Assembly: GCF_000772955.1 (NCBI RefSeq)
Contig: NZ_JPVO01000050.1
Location: 1 to 64,000, forward strand
DNA length: 64,000 nucleotides
Direction of reading: 5' to 3'
DNA from: Ureibacillus sinduriensis BLB-1 = JCM 15800
GTDB lineage: Bacteria; Bacillota; Bacilli; Bacillales_A; Planococcaceae
The translations under genes and the position numbers were made by a program. Of this stretch, positions 53,446 through 63,171 are shown piece after piece (the stretch's first letter is position 1; each line of letters starts with the position of its first letter). Below the pieces are notes generated by a model. That model was not told the origin of the DNA and searched no databases. It saw nothing but the letters and a program-made list of their open reading frames with translations.

Positions 53446-54708
53446 TTAAAAGCCGAATACAGCTGTCTTACCCTTTGAAATATCTTTTGCTTCTTGGTTT
53501 CGAAGCGGTCCAACTTCCACTTCGAAAGGTTTATTCTGCCATATTTTTACATACTGTTCCTTATCAAGCACATAAATTTGCAATAGCTCACCAGATTCCC
53601 CTGCCGCAATTAGGTCATTATAGCCATAATTCAGCAGCATGCCTTCCCCAAACATATACTGGGAACCATCATTCACCGTCAACTTGGAGGACATTGAAGA
53701 AAGCGAGATGGCTTCTGCGCCTTTATTATCTAAATTGAACTTAACTGTTAACAGTACAATTCCAGTTTTGAAATTATCAAAACGTGGTGCTTCCACCTCA
53801 TTCGGGGTAAATTCTGTAAACTGATATCCGTCAAGTGTTACCGTAACATCCCCCAGTGCTTCACTCTTGCCAATACCGCTTTTTTCTTTCAACATTTTCT
53901 TTACACCCATGTCTTCAACAGTAGCTTTATCTTTATAAAAGGCTTCATTGGATTTCACTTTTTCATCACCCGCTGTACTCAGGCTTAAAGTAAATTGTCC
54001 TTTTTTTCCGATTGCCGAGCCAAAATCATCCTTTACAGCAAGTGCTGCTGGAACTTCAACTGCTGTTGTGGATACATCTAATGCCGCTTGGAAGTGATCT
54101 GTACCAAATGGGTAAGTGTAGTATCCTGTTACGGATTCACCAGCTTTAAGTAAGTAATCATTTGATGGAGATAATTTTTCTGATAACTGTACTTCAGCTG
54201 GCAGCAAATCTCTATAATTGTTATAAGCTTTTTCTGCACCCGTGAATGATAGATAGAAGAATGGTGTATAATAGACATCCTTGTCCAACTCATTCTTTAC
54301 TGTATACTGCGCTAAAATGACACCGCCATTCGTTTGGTCATTAAAAGGAATGCTAAAATCAGTATGGAAATCATTTAATTCAAGAAGTGTATAGTTATCC
54401 AGGGATACCGTTACACCTTCCATTTCATGGACTTGCGGTTCATTATTTTCATAAAGCACCTTCGCAGTTCCTTCTGTTTCTTCTTCCATATATTTAATTA
54501 AGTCTGAAATTTCGCCGGTATTATTTGTAGCAGCTGTTGTTTCTACAGCTTCTTTCTCTACTTTTTCAACTTCTTCCGTCGTTTCCTCAGTTGCCTTTGC
54601 ATCTTCCTCTGCCTTTGGTTCCTTTGTTGATTCATCGTCACTGCCACAGGCACCGAGGATTAATGATGTTAGCACTATTGCCAAAAGAGACATCCATGTT
54701 TTATTCAA
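53446..54708 (-). CDS. lipoprotein with DUF5068-like domain
   Basis: About 420 aa starting at TTG 54708 (MNKTWMSLLAIV), 10 nt after GGAGG. The lipobox is LILGAC (Cys about 21). A Glu/Thr/Lys-rich linker follows, then two similar beta-rich regions (VTVSLDNYTLLELNDF near 100 and VTVTLDGYQFTEFTPN near 290), which suggests an internal duplication. Similar to DUF5068 lipoproteins of Bacilli. Surface-anchored; function unknown. Confidence 0.78.
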   Translation of the reverse strand: MNKTWMSLLAIVLTSLILGACGSDDESTKEPKAEEDAKATEETTEEVEKVEKEAVETTAATNNTGEISDLIKYMEEETEGTAKVLYENNEPQVHEMEGVTVSLDNYTLLELNDFHTDFSIPFNDQTNGGVILAQYTVKNELDKDVYYTPFFYLSFTGAEKAYNNYRDLLPAEVQLSEKLSPSNDYLLKAGESVTGYYTYPFGTDHFQAALDVSTTAVEVPAALAVKDDFGSAIGKKGQFTLSLSTAGDEKVKSNEAFYKDKATVEDMGVKKMLKEKSGIGKSEALGDVTVTLDGYQFTEFTPNEVEAPRFDNFKTGIVLLTVKFNLDNKGAEAISLSSMSSKLTVNDGSQYMFGEGMLLNYGYNDLIAAGESGELLQIYVLDKEQYVKIWQNKPFEVEVGPLRNQEAKDISKGKTAVFGF

Positions 54709-54910
54709 TTTCCTTAAACCTCCAATTTCCAAATTAGTAACATCCTAACACATAAACTGTTTTGGTAATATAAGTAAAAAGCTGTAAAAAGTTATCATTT
54801 AAAGTGGCATAGTAAAATTACAATTATTGTCATTATACTATGCGTTATGTATCACCAAATTTTAGGAACTATATCGTTCTCCCGTTATCTACTCCACAAT
54901 TTCGGATAAA

Positions 54911-54954
54911 TAAAAATGAGTTAAACCCAAGAAAATACTCCCCGAGTCTAACTC
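54911..54954 (-). terminator. terminator of the DUF6612 lipoprotein gene
   Basis: Stem GAGTTA / TAACTC with extra inner pairs; reverse strand then CATTTTTATTTA. Confidence 0.7.
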
Positions 54955-54960
54955 CAAATT

Positions 54961-55845
54961 CTAATATTGAACTTCTACTGCCTGATCGATTACTTCTTGA
55001 GGGACTGTAATATCCTCAATTGCATCAAAATTATTGAACGCGATTTTAACATCTGTACCCACCGTTACGGATTCGCCTTCCATTTCAAGCGTCATATCAA
55101 CAACAGTATCCATTTTATGAATATCAAATGTTTCTTTATCAATTGTGATAACGTAATTTACAGTATCAAAACTCATATTCTCGAACAATTCTTTTTCTTC
55201 CTCAGCCATTCCAATCATTTCACTGATTTGCATTTGTTCCAGTATAAATTTGCTGAACTCTTCACTTGCTGCACTCATAGTCAAAACATACTCAGAATCT
55301 GTCTGTTCAAATTTGAAATCATCGATAAATGTTTGCAATTGTTTTAATTGATCCGAAGCATCTACTTGATTTGCAGTTTGTCCAACAATTGCATCAAATT
55401 GCTCTGATGGTAGTTTCAACCACTGGTTTGTTTCAGAGTCGTGCATGTATAATCCTTCTTCTGTCATGTACATTTCCATATCCAGTTTCGTATCTTCACC
55501 AGTTTCAGGATCCGCCATTTGTATCGTTCCATCCATGTACGATTCCATCGGTTCAACAATTATGTCCATTTTCATATCGCTTGTAGTATTCATTTCAAAA
55601 CTCTCGGTACCATTGCCAAAAGTCATTTTTTGCTCCATCTTGATATCCGCACTACTGCTTTTTAATTCATTTTGTCTCTCGATTGCCTTTTCATATACTT
55701 CTTCCAAAGTTAACTCACTTTTTTTGCTTTCCTCTTGGCTTCCCGCTGCCTCCTCTGAGTCTGTAGCTGGCTCTGCGGTACTATTACAAGCTGATAATAC
55801 TAGTAAGAGTAAGCTTGTCATAGGAATCATAATCCATTTTTTCAC
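54961..55845 (-). CDS. lipoprotein, DUF6612/LolA-like
   Basis: 294 aa. Lipobox LVLSAC (Cys 20), polar linker, then a repetitive beta-strand body with many Met residues (SADIKMEQKMTF, EGLYMHDSETNQWLKLPSEQFD, NYVITIDKETFDIHKMDTVVDM). The pattern fits DUF6612 lipoproteins with the LolA-like half-barrel. GTG start. Follows a second lipoprotein gene (downstream) with its own terminator between. Function unknown. Confidence 0.8.
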   Translation of the reverse strand: MKKWIMIPMTSLLLLVLSACNSTAEPATDSEEAAGSQEESKKSELTLEEVYEKAIERQNELKSSSADIKMEQKMTFGNGTESFEMNTTSDMKMDIIVEPMESYMDGTIQMADPETGEDTKLDMEMYMTEEGLYMHDSETNQWLKLPSEQFDAIVGQTANQVDASDQLKQLQTFIDDFKFEQTDSEYVLTMSAASEEFSKFILEQMQISEMIGMAEEEKELFENMSFDTVNYVITIDKETFDIHKMDTVVDMTLEMEGESVTVGTDVKIAFNNFDAIEDITVPQEVIDQAVEVQY

Positions 55846-55949
55846 CTTAATCCCATCCTTTCAAAATAAAGGGTACCACGTATTAACGTTTAGGAAATGA
55901 AAAAGATTTCACTTTCTTCTATATTATTAAAAAATAATTCCTTTCTACT

Positions 55950-55989
55950 AAAAAAAGCGGGCACTCAGACTCTCTCTGAAATGCCCACT
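55950..55989 (-). terminator. terminator of dtpT
   Basis: Reverse strand stem GTGGGCATTTCAGA / CTGAGTGCCCGC followed by T7. Confidence 0.88.
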
Positions 55990-56032
55990 TCCTATGTCAA
56001 AAGAACTAATATTTTTAATATTTCAATTTTAT

Positions 56033-57520
56033 CTAGTTTACTCCACGCATTGCCCTTGAAATAATTGGTGTCAGTATTAACAAAAGAATACCCAGTACAA
56101 TAGAAATTCCTCCTAGGGTACCGAAATAAGTAATTTCTGTTACTGCTTCATATATTCTAACTAATTGAGCATTAATAGCCTGAGCTGCCGCACTTGTTAA
56201 GAACCATAGAGACATTGTTTGAGCAGCGAATGCAGCAGGTGCAAGTTTTGTTGTTGCCGATAAACCAACAGGTGATAATAGCAACTCCCCTACTACTACA
56301 AGGAAAAATGAAAGTACTAGCCACCATGGACTAACAAGCTCTGAACCACCTGAAATTGTCGCCGGGATAATCATTACTAAGAACGAAGCACCTGCAAAGA
56401 ATAAGGAGATTGCGAATTTCTTAGGTGTAGATGGTTGGCGGCTCCCCAATTTCAGCCATAGCCACGCAAACACCGGTGCCAGCATGATGATGAATAAAGG
56501 GTTCAAAGATTGGAACCATGATACAGGTATGTCGAAGCTTCCAATAGTAAGATCTGTACGAGTATCTGCATACGTCGCTAAAATTGTAGCACCCTGTTCT
56601 TGTATAGCCCAGAACATTACCGCGGCAATAAACAATGGAATATATGCTAATACACGGGATTTCTCATCTTTCGTCGTTTTGGGACTACGATACATAACGA
56701 TAAAGAAGATAGTTGGAATCAATACACCTAATGTTGTAATGATTAAACTAAAGATTGCCATCGTTAGATTCCCTGTAGTGTATAGAATCACTCCAACGAT
56801 CAATATGGCGATAATACCCATGACAACGTTACGAATTGTTTTCTTTTTCTCCCCTCCATTAAGTGGGTTAGGGACCTCAAGACCGGCCAAGCCTAAAAAT
56901 TTCTTCTGAGTTACATAAAAAACTACCAATCCAATAAACATACCGACTGCAGCGATACCAAAGCCTAAATGGAAATTATATCTTTCACCAACAAATCCGA
57001 TAATTAGTGGGGATATAAATGCCCCCATGTTAATCCCCATGTAGAAAATGCTGAAACCTGAATCACGGCGGTTATCCCCTTCAGCATACATATCTCCAAC
57101 AATTGTTGATACATTCGATTTTAATAATCCCGTACCGATAATGATGAATGCCATCGAGATTAATAATGCGGTAAGTCCTCCTGGAAATGCCAAGGCGATA
57201 TGCCCGATCATAATAAGAATTCCACCATAGAATACGGTCTTGCGTGTACCCCAAATTCGGTCAGCAAACCACCCACCGATTATACCTGACATATAAATTA
57301 ACGACCCATAAAGAGCCATAATTGAGTTTGCAGTTCCTCGATCTAAACCTAATCCGCCTTCATGTAACTCATAGTACATGTAAAGGATAAGAATGGCACG
57401 CATTCCGTAATATGAGAAACGTTCCCAAAATTCTGTAAAGAATAATGTTAATAATCCTTTAGGATGTCCAAAAAAACCTTTTTGAGGAACGGATTTGACT
57501 ATTTCGTCTTTACTGTACAT
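56033..57520 (-). CDS. dtpT: POT-family di-/tripeptide:proton symporter
   Basis: 495 aa, about 14 membrane helices. POT signatures FFTEFWERFSYYGMRAIL (ExxERFxYY) near 30, DRIWGTRKTVFYGG, FSIFYMGINMGAFISPLI and FWAIQEQGATIL. Imports small peptides using the proton gradient. Ribosome site AGAGGG. A CodY-box-like sequence lies 31-45 nt upstream of the start, fitting control by amino-acid sufficiency. Confidence 0.94.
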   Translation of the reverse strand: MYSKDEIVKSVPQKGFFGHPKGLLTLFFTEFWERFSYYGMRAILILYMYYELHEGGLGLDRGTANSIMALYGSLIYMSGIIGGWFADRIWGTRKTVFYGGILIMIGHIALAFPGGLTALLISMAFIIIGTGLLKSNVSTIVGDMYAEGDNRRDSGFSIFYMGINMGAFISPLIIGFVGERYNFHLGFGIAAVGMFIGLVVFYVTQKKFLGLAGLEVPNPLNGGEKKKTIRNVVMGIIAILIVGVILYTTGNLTMAIFSLIITTLGVLIPTIFFIVMYRSPKTTKDEKSRVLAYIPLFIAAVMFWAIQEQGATILATYADTRTDLTIGSFDIPVSWFQSLNPLFIIMLAPVFAWLWLKLGSRQPSTPKKFAISLFFAGASFLVMIIPATISGGSELVSPWWLVLSFFLVVVGELLLSPVGLSATTKLAPAAFAAQTMSLWFLTSAAAQAINAQLVRIYEAVTEITYFGTLGGISIVLGILLLILTPIISRAMRGVN

Positions 57521-57550
57521 AAAGATACCCTCTTCCGTTTTATTTTTTCA

Positions 57551-57565
57551 TATTTTCCGACAATT
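57551..57565. promoter_or_regulatory. CodY-box-like sequence upstream of dtpT
   Basis: Reverse strand AATTGTCGGAAAATA matches AATTTTCWGAAAATT with three mismatches. Position near the start codon and the target (peptide uptake) agree with CodY repression. Confidence 0.38.
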
Positions 57566-57774
57566 TACCTTGCATGGCTATTTGTCCGACAACTGCACTT
57601 TAATACATTAAAGCATAATTAAAGTTTTTTCAATATATTATATAAAAGTTAGAAATTTCTCTTTCTTCTCTATTTTCGCTACATTTTATCAAATTCCATA
57701 TTTTTATAATATATCAAAATAATTTTTTCCTTTTATTTCCGTTACTTCCTAATATCCCAAATATTAAATTTATG

Positions 57775-57810
57775 TAAAAAAAAGAGGTAACGACATATTC
57801 ATCGTTACCC
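57775..57810 (-). terminator. terminator of hflX
   Basis: Stem GGTAACGA / TCGTTACC; reverse strand then TCTTTTTTTTA, 8 nt past the stop. Confidence 0.88.
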
Positions 57811-57817
57811 ACTCACG

Positions 57818-59104
57818 TTATTTTATAACATACTGCTCATATTTTTTTAAATCTGCTCCTTTAAGTTCCACAAGAAGTTTCGTACCATTTTCTTCATATT
57901 CCGTATCCTTCACTTGTGCATTGGCGTTTAGGTAGGAAACAACATCGCCACGGTCAAATGGAATCAGCATTTCACATTCTACATAATCAGAAAAGACATG
58001 TTGGCGTATTAATTCCACCAACTCATCTAGACCTTGGCCATCCTGTGCTGAAACCCAAATATTATCGCCACTTACTAATGGATACTTTACATTTGCCAAA
58101 TCCGATTTGTTATAAACATATATAGTTGGTATTCCTTCAACATCCACCTCGCTGAGCGTCTTGTTTGTCACGTCCATCATAAATGGATGTTGTTCATTGG
58201 AAACATCCACAACATGCAATAATAGGTCTGCTTCTCTCGCTTCCTCCAAAGTAGAGCGGAATGCTTTGACTAAATGGTGCGGGAGCTTGCTAACAAACCC
58301 TACCGTGTCCGTCAGCAGGAATGTCTTTCTATCGGGCAATTCAATATTTCGCACGGAAGTATCCAGTGTTGCGAATAGCATGTCCTTTTCGAATACTTGT
58401 TTATTATCCTCTTGCCCAATCTTCTTTAGCAGTCGGTTCATAATGGTGGACTTCCCTGCGTTTGTATACCCCACCAGAGAGACAACTGGCACTTCATTTT
58501 TGCGTCGTTTCTTTCTTTGGGTTTCCCTTATGTTTTTGACGACCTCTAGATCTTTGCGCAGTTTCGCAATTTGATCTTCAATTTTTCGTCGATCTAATTC
58601 CAGTTTTGTTTCCCCTGCACCACGGTTTCTAAAACCGCCACCAGTGCCGCCACCTTGGCGGGAGAGAGATGCATGCAAACCAACAAGTCGAGGCAACATA
58701 TATTGCAATTGTGCCAATTCAACTTGCATTTGTGCTTCTCTTGTATTTGCACGGCGATCAAAAATATCCAAAATGAGCATCGTACGATCGATTACTTTAC
58801 ATTCCAAGTCATGCTCAAGGTTCCGAATTTGCGAAGGGGATAATTCATCATTGAAAATGACAAGGTTTGCTTCTGCCTCGTCCACGAAGTTCTTTATTTC
58901 TTCTATTTTTCCTGTTCCTACATAATGAGAAGGATTTACCCTCTCCAAATTTTGGATAACACTTCCGATCACTTCAACGTCCAACGCTTCCGCCAAACTT
59001 TCCAACTCTTCCATGGAGTAATTGAAGTTACGATCATTTTGTAAATTGACGCCTACCAAGATTGCTTTCTCGATAATTGTTTCTATCTCTTGCAAATTTG
59101 TCAC
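57818..59104 (-). CDS. hflX: ribosome-associated GTPase HflX
   Basis: 428 aa. N-terminal HflX domain (YVGTGKIEEIKNFV, IFNDELSPSQIRNLE), glycine-rich linker SRQGGGTGGGFRNRGAGETKLELDRR, then the GTPase with G1 GYTNAGKST, G3 DTVGF and G4 NKSD. HflX splits stalled or stressed ribosomes. GTG start after GGGAGG. Small hairpins lie in its 5' region (59206-59227, 59165-59180). Confidence 0.95.
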   Translation of the reverse strand: MTNLQEIETIIEKAILVGVNLQNDRNFNYSMEELESLAEALDVEVIGSVIQNLERVNPSHYVGTGKIEEIKNFVDEAEANLVIFNDELSPSQIRNLEHDLECKVIDRTMLILDIFDRRANTREAQMQVELAQLQYMLPRLVGLHASLSRQGGGTGGGFRNRGAGETKLELDRRKIEDQIAKLRKDLEVVKNIRETQRKKRRKNEVPVVSLVGYTNAGKSTIMNRLLKKIGQEDNKQVFEKDMLFATLDTSVRNIELPDRKTFLLTDTVGFVSKLPHHLVKAFRSTLEEAREADLLLHVVDVSNEQHPFMMDVTNKTLSEVDVEGIPTIYVYNKSDLANVKYPLVSGDNIWVSAQDGQGLDELVELIRQHVFSDYVECEMLIPFDRGDVVSYLNANAQVKDTEYEENGTKLLVELKGADLKKYEQYVIK

Positions 59105-59330
59105 TAGGAAACCTCCCTGTTATAAAACACGTCTCTTGTTTGTTGTTCAGATGATTTAACCTCCACAAGCAGTATGCTTGCGGGTGCGTGAGTTTGTCGA
59201 AATTCCCTATCTGCCTTGTAGATAGGATTTGTTCATCTATCGTATCATATAGTATATGCTTTTTGGGCATTTCAATTACTCTTGGCAACTCACCATATTT
59301 GGGACCTATAATCGATTTGGCATATTTATA

Positions 59331-59372
59331 AAAAAATGTTCCAAAAGTTTGTTGAACAATCTTTTGGAACAT
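59331..59372 (-). terminator. terminator of putP
   Basis: Reverse strand stem ATGTTCCAAAAG / CTTTTGGAACAT followed by T7. Confidence 0.9.
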
Positions 59373-59377
59373 CCTTT

Positions 59378-60868
59378 TTATTCACTTTTCTCTGATTTTA
59401 ACAAGCTTAAAGTCTCATCAAATTCCTTTTCAATTTCCGCATTATGTTTGTAAGTAATCAAACTTACGATTACTGTTAAGATTAAATTGATCAAGAAACC
59501 AGGTACAATTTCGTATAGCATGCCGGACAAGGCTTCACTTGATCCCCAAACGAAGGCAACTACCGCTCCGACAACCATCCCTACTAATGCCCCGATATTC
59601 GTAAGCTTTTTCCAATATAACGCAAGCAAAATTGTTGGTCCGAATGCCGCACCAAATCCTGCCCAAGCAAACCCGACCAAATCCAAAATGGAACTATTTG
59701 GGTTCCATCCTAAAATAGCTGCCACAACCGATACAACAAGTACGGCCAGTCGCCCTGCCATTACATAGTGCTTATCCGATGCATCTTTCTTGAATAATGC
59801 TTTATACATATCCTCAACCAATGCCGAGGAAGTTACAATCAACTGCGAAGAAATTGTACTCATAACCGCCGCTAATATTGCAGCCAGCATAATTCCCGCG
59901 ATGAATGGGTGGAATAAAATTTGTCCCATTACAATAAAGATTGTCTCCGGGTCGTCAATTGACATCCCATTTTGTTGGAAATAAGCCAATCCTACAAGTG
60001 CAGTACAAGTAGCACCAAGCAAACTTAAGATCATCCAGCCAATCCCGATTCGGCGGGCTTGTTTTGTTTCCTTGACCGATTTAATGGCCATGAACCGTAC
60101 GATGATATGCGGTTGGCCGAAATAACCAAGTCCCCAAGCTACCGATGAAATAATCCCTGCCGCAGTGGCTGTTGATGCAAATAAGCTGAAATGCTCTGGA
60201 TTGACAGCTTTGATTGAATCGATCGTCTCACCAATGCCGCCAGTAAAGAACACACCAAAGATCGGCACTAGCACCAAGGCTAAAAACATAATCAGTCCTT
60301 GCAGAAAATCAGTGTAGCTAACTGCCAGGAATCCACCGAATAACGTATAACCAACCGTAACGATACTTACGACCAATAAGCCAGTATGATAATCAAATCC
60401 AAAAGAACTCTCAAAGAATTTACCTCCAGATACCATACCTGATGAAACATAGAATGTGAAGAAAACTAAAATAACTATACCCGAAACTATACGGATTAGT
60501 TTTGTATTATCACGAAGACGGTTATCCAAAAAACTTGGAATCGTAATCGAATCTTTTGACACCTGTGTGTAAACGCGCAAACGTGGTGCAACCAAAAACC
60601 AGTTTAACCATGCTCCTACCGTGAGCCCAATTGCGATCCAGCCTTCTACAAGACCCGAAGCATAAATAGCGCCCGGCAACCCCATTAACAGCCAGCCGGA
60701 CATGTCTGCAGCACCAGCACTTAATGCCGTAACCGCAGGACCCAAATCTCGCCCACCTAACATATAATCATTCAAGTTTTTTGTTTTTCTATACGCAAAC
60801 CATCCTATGATGATCATGGCAAGCATATATATCACGATTGCTAATAATTGAAATGCGTGATCGGACAT
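59378..60868 (-). CDS. putP: sodium/proline symporter
   Basis: 496 aa, about 13 membrane helices, SSS family. YMLGGRDLGPAVTALSAGAADMSGWLLMGLPG and FGGFLAVSYTDFLQGLIMF are PutP/OpuE hallmarks; QPHIIVRFMAIKS follows. Imports proline for nutrition or osmoprotection; PutP and OpuE cannot be separated by eye. Ribosome site AAGGGGG. The promoter region contains paired palindromes. Confidence 0.92.
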   Translation of the reverse strand: MSDHAFQLLAIVIYMLAMIIIGWFAYRKTKNLNDYMLGGRDLGPAVTALSAGAADMSGWLLMGLPGAIYASGLVEGWIAIGLTVGAWLNWFLVAPRLRVYTQVSKDSITIPSFLDNRLRDNTKLIRIVSGIVILVFFTFYVSSGMVSGGKFFESSFGFDYHTGLLVVSIVTVGYTLFGGFLAVSYTDFLQGLIMFLALVLVPIFGVFFTGGIGETIDSIKAVNPEHFSLFASTATAAGIISSVAWGLGYFGQPHIIVRFMAIKSVKETKQARRIGIGWMILSLLGATCTALVGLAYFQQNGMSIDDPETIFIVMGQILFHPFIAGIMLAAILAAVMSTISSQLIVTSSALVEDMYKALFKKDASDKHYVMAGRLAVLVVSVVAAILGWNPNSSILDLVGFAWAGFGAAFGPTILLALYWKKLTNIGALVGMVVGAVVAFVWGSSEALSGMLYEIVPGFLINLILTVIVSLITYKHNAEIEKEFDETLSLLKSEKSE

Positions 60869-60961
60869 CCCTTTTCCCCCTTAACCATAATATAATTAAT
60901 GAAATAGCGGCTTATTAAAGCAAATAAAAGCATTATTCAGAAAAAGCTATCTCATGAATTT

Positions 60962-61100
60962 AATTTAACACATTTCCACATTCAAGTGTTTAAAAATTTA
61001 GAAAAAACAATTTTCCTATACTGATGTTATTATTGTATACCCGAATTCTTTGTAATTACCCAAGTAAGAATTTAACACATGACCAAGTAGCTGTGTTAAA
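60962..61100. promoter_or_regulatory. paired AATTTAACACAT palindromes between putP and methyltransferase
   Basis: AATTTAACACAT occurs at 60962-60973 and again at 61069-61080. Each is followed by an inverted partner: GTGTTTAAA at 60986-60994 and TGTGTTAAA at 61092-61100. Two copies of the same dyad in a divergent promoter region look like operators for one regulator. Confidence 0.45.
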
Positions 61101-61135
61101 CTATTGCCATCAATTTATAAGAAAAGGCTGATACC

Positions 61136-62296
61136 ATGGACTTCGTACAAATGAAAGAAAAGCTAGTAACTCACATTATGAATAAGGAACTAGTAAATGC
61201 TACTATTAGTCAACCTAGACTAAAATCAAATGATTTGAAGCGTGTTAAACTGAAGCCCATTGAGTTGAAGGGGATTTATCACATTCAAATCGAATATCAA
61301 TACGAGCGAATCATAAAACATGAAAACGTTATTCTTGAAAAGTTTTCACATTCCCTTGATATATTATTATCTCAATTCAGACAAATACACGCACAACTTA
61401 AAAGCCAAAATATACAAATACAGCTTTCCAAGAAAAATAAAGTATCATGGAAAACTGAACAATTAAATGAAACAAAGGAAATCAACCTATCCCACAACCG
61501 AAAAAAACAATACTTATTGGATGATACAACGCCTTACCCATTTTTGATTCGTCTCGGTGTTCAAACGGAGGATGGTAAAGTAAAAAAGCAAAAATATGAT
61601 AAGTTCAAGCAAATCAACCGCTTTGTCGAATTTATCCACGATTCACTTGAACATTTACCAAAAGGCCGTCAAATCAGGATTCTTGATTTTGGATCAGGAA
61701 AATCTTATCTAACCTTTGCTCTTTACCATTACCTAAAAATAGAAATGGGACTGGATATTCGTGTAACTGGGCTTGATTTGAAAAAAGAAGTTATTCAGGA
61801 ATGCAACAAAATAGCTCAAGATTTAAACTATGATCAGCTTGAATTTTTGGTCGGGGATATAAATGATTATGATGATGAAAATTCGGTGGATATGGTGGTT
61901 ACTTTACATGCATGCGATGTAGCAACAGATATGGCATTGGCACGTGCAGTTAAATGGGGAGCAAAAGTTATTTTAAGTGTCCCTTGTTGCCAGCATGAAC
62001 TTAACCGCCAGCTGCATTCCCCCAACTTGGAAATATTAACCCAGCATGGCTTGATAAAAGAACGTTTTGCTTCACTAGCCACAGACTCGATAAGGGCCGA
62101 GCTGCTAACGCTTGTCGGGTACGATACACAACTGTTGGAATTTATTGATATTGAACATACTCCTAAAAACATTTTGATTCGTGCGTACTTCACCGGTAAA
62201 AAACCGTCCCAACAACAACTGGAACGGTATCATGCGTTTACTCAATTTTTATCTGCCAAGCCCTTTTTGGAAAACGAATTAAAAGAATTTTTTTAA
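61136..62296 (+). CDS. SAM-dependent methyltransferase (Methyltransf_32-like)
   Basis: 386 aa. The N-terminal 170 residues are basic and of unknown fold. The C-terminal Rossmann methyltransferase has motif I ILDFGSGKSYLTFALYHYL near 186, then VTGLDLKKEV, and the distinctive TLHACDVATDMAL and SVPCCQHELNRQL. That last pair is typical of the METTL25/GSTCD-like group. Start ATG follows AAAAGG. Target molecule unknown, RNA being plausible from the basic N-terminus. Confidence 0.83.
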   Translation: MDFVQMKEKLVTHIMNKELVNATISQPRLKSNDLKRVKLKPIELKGIYHIQIEYQYERIIKHENVILEKFSHSLDILLSQFRQIHAQLKSQNIQIQLSKKNKVSWKTEQLNETKEINLSHNRKKQYLLDDTTPYPFLIRLGVQTEDGKVKKQKYDKFKQINRFVEFIHDSLEHLPKGRQIRILDFGSGKSYLTFALYHYLKIEMGLDIRVTGLDLKKEVIQECNKIAQDLNYDQLEFLVGDINDYDDENSVDMVVTLHACDVATDMALARAVKWGAKVILSVPCCQHELNRQLHSPNLEILTQHGLIKERFASLATDSIRAELLTLVGYDTQLLEFIDIEHTPKNILIRAYFTGKKPSQQQLERYHAFTQFLSAKPFLENELKEFF

Positions 62297-62533
62297 AGTG
62301 GAGTCACATAAAATGAAATGAACAGGCAAGTATATAAAGTAACCTTTCATGTTGGACGTCACTTTCATTTTCCATATCATACAAAAACTGTAACCGATAT
62401 ACCTTCTTATATTACAGTAATGTAAATTTTGTTTATTTCAAGTTAAATTATGTATAGATTTTATAAATATTTTGATATGATGATTTAGGTTTTAATTTAC
62501 TATTAAATTCACACTTTACCAGGGGGCAATTCC

Positions 62534-63154
62534 ATGTTTAGTTCAAGAAAACCAGATCCTTTTTTCTTATCTTTACACAAGATAGCAGAAAATATGAGAG
62601 AAGCTATACATTACGCAAGAGATTTCAGAATTGAAACTGTTGCTGATTTAAAAGAAATAAGCGTAAAAATGAAAAAGTACGAAACAGATGGAGATCATTT
62701 AATCCATGAATTGATCGTAATGTTGAATAAATCCTTCATGACTCCAATCGAACGTGAAGATATCTTGGCTTTAGCTAACAAGATGGACGATGTGTTGGAC
62801 GGTGCAGAACACTGTATCGCGCATTTCGAAATGTTCTCGTTTATCGAGGTTGATGAATCAATGAGAAAATTCTTCGATTATATTTCGAGTAGTGCGGATG
62901 AAATTGTTGCGGCAACTGATCTTTTAAATAAGAAAGACCTAATTGCTATGCGTAAACACATTATTCTAATTAAAGACTATGAACGTGAATGCGATGAAAT
63001 TTCCCGTTCTTCAACAAAGCAGTTATTCCTTAATGAAAAAGATCCAATTCGTTTAATTAAAATGCGTGATATCTATGACCAATTAGAAGAGATTGCAGAT
63101 TCATGCCAAGATGTGGCCAATACATTAGAAACAATCATTATGCGTAACGCGTAA
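62534..63154 (+). CDS. DUF47 / PhoU-like Pit accessory protein (YkaA-like)
   Basis: 206 aa, all helical. DUF47 signatures: YETDGDHLIHELIVMLNKSFMTPIEREDI, LANKMDDVLDGAEH and RDIYDQLEEIADSCQDVANTLE. Ribosome site AGGGGG. It starts 17 nt before the phosphate transporter, the usual pairing; these proteins are thought to regulate Pit. Confidence 0.92.
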   Translation: MFSSRKPDPFFLSLHKIAENMREAIHYARDFRIETVADLKEISVKMKKYETDGDHLIHELIVMLNKSFMTPIEREDILALANKMDDVLDGAEHCIAHFEMFSFIEVDESMRKFFDYISSSADEIVAATDLLNKKDLIAMRKHIILIKDYERECDEISRSSTKQLFLNEKDPIRLIKMRDIYDQLEEIADSCQDVANTLETIIMRNA

Positions 63155-63171
63155 GAGTCAGGAGTTTTAAA

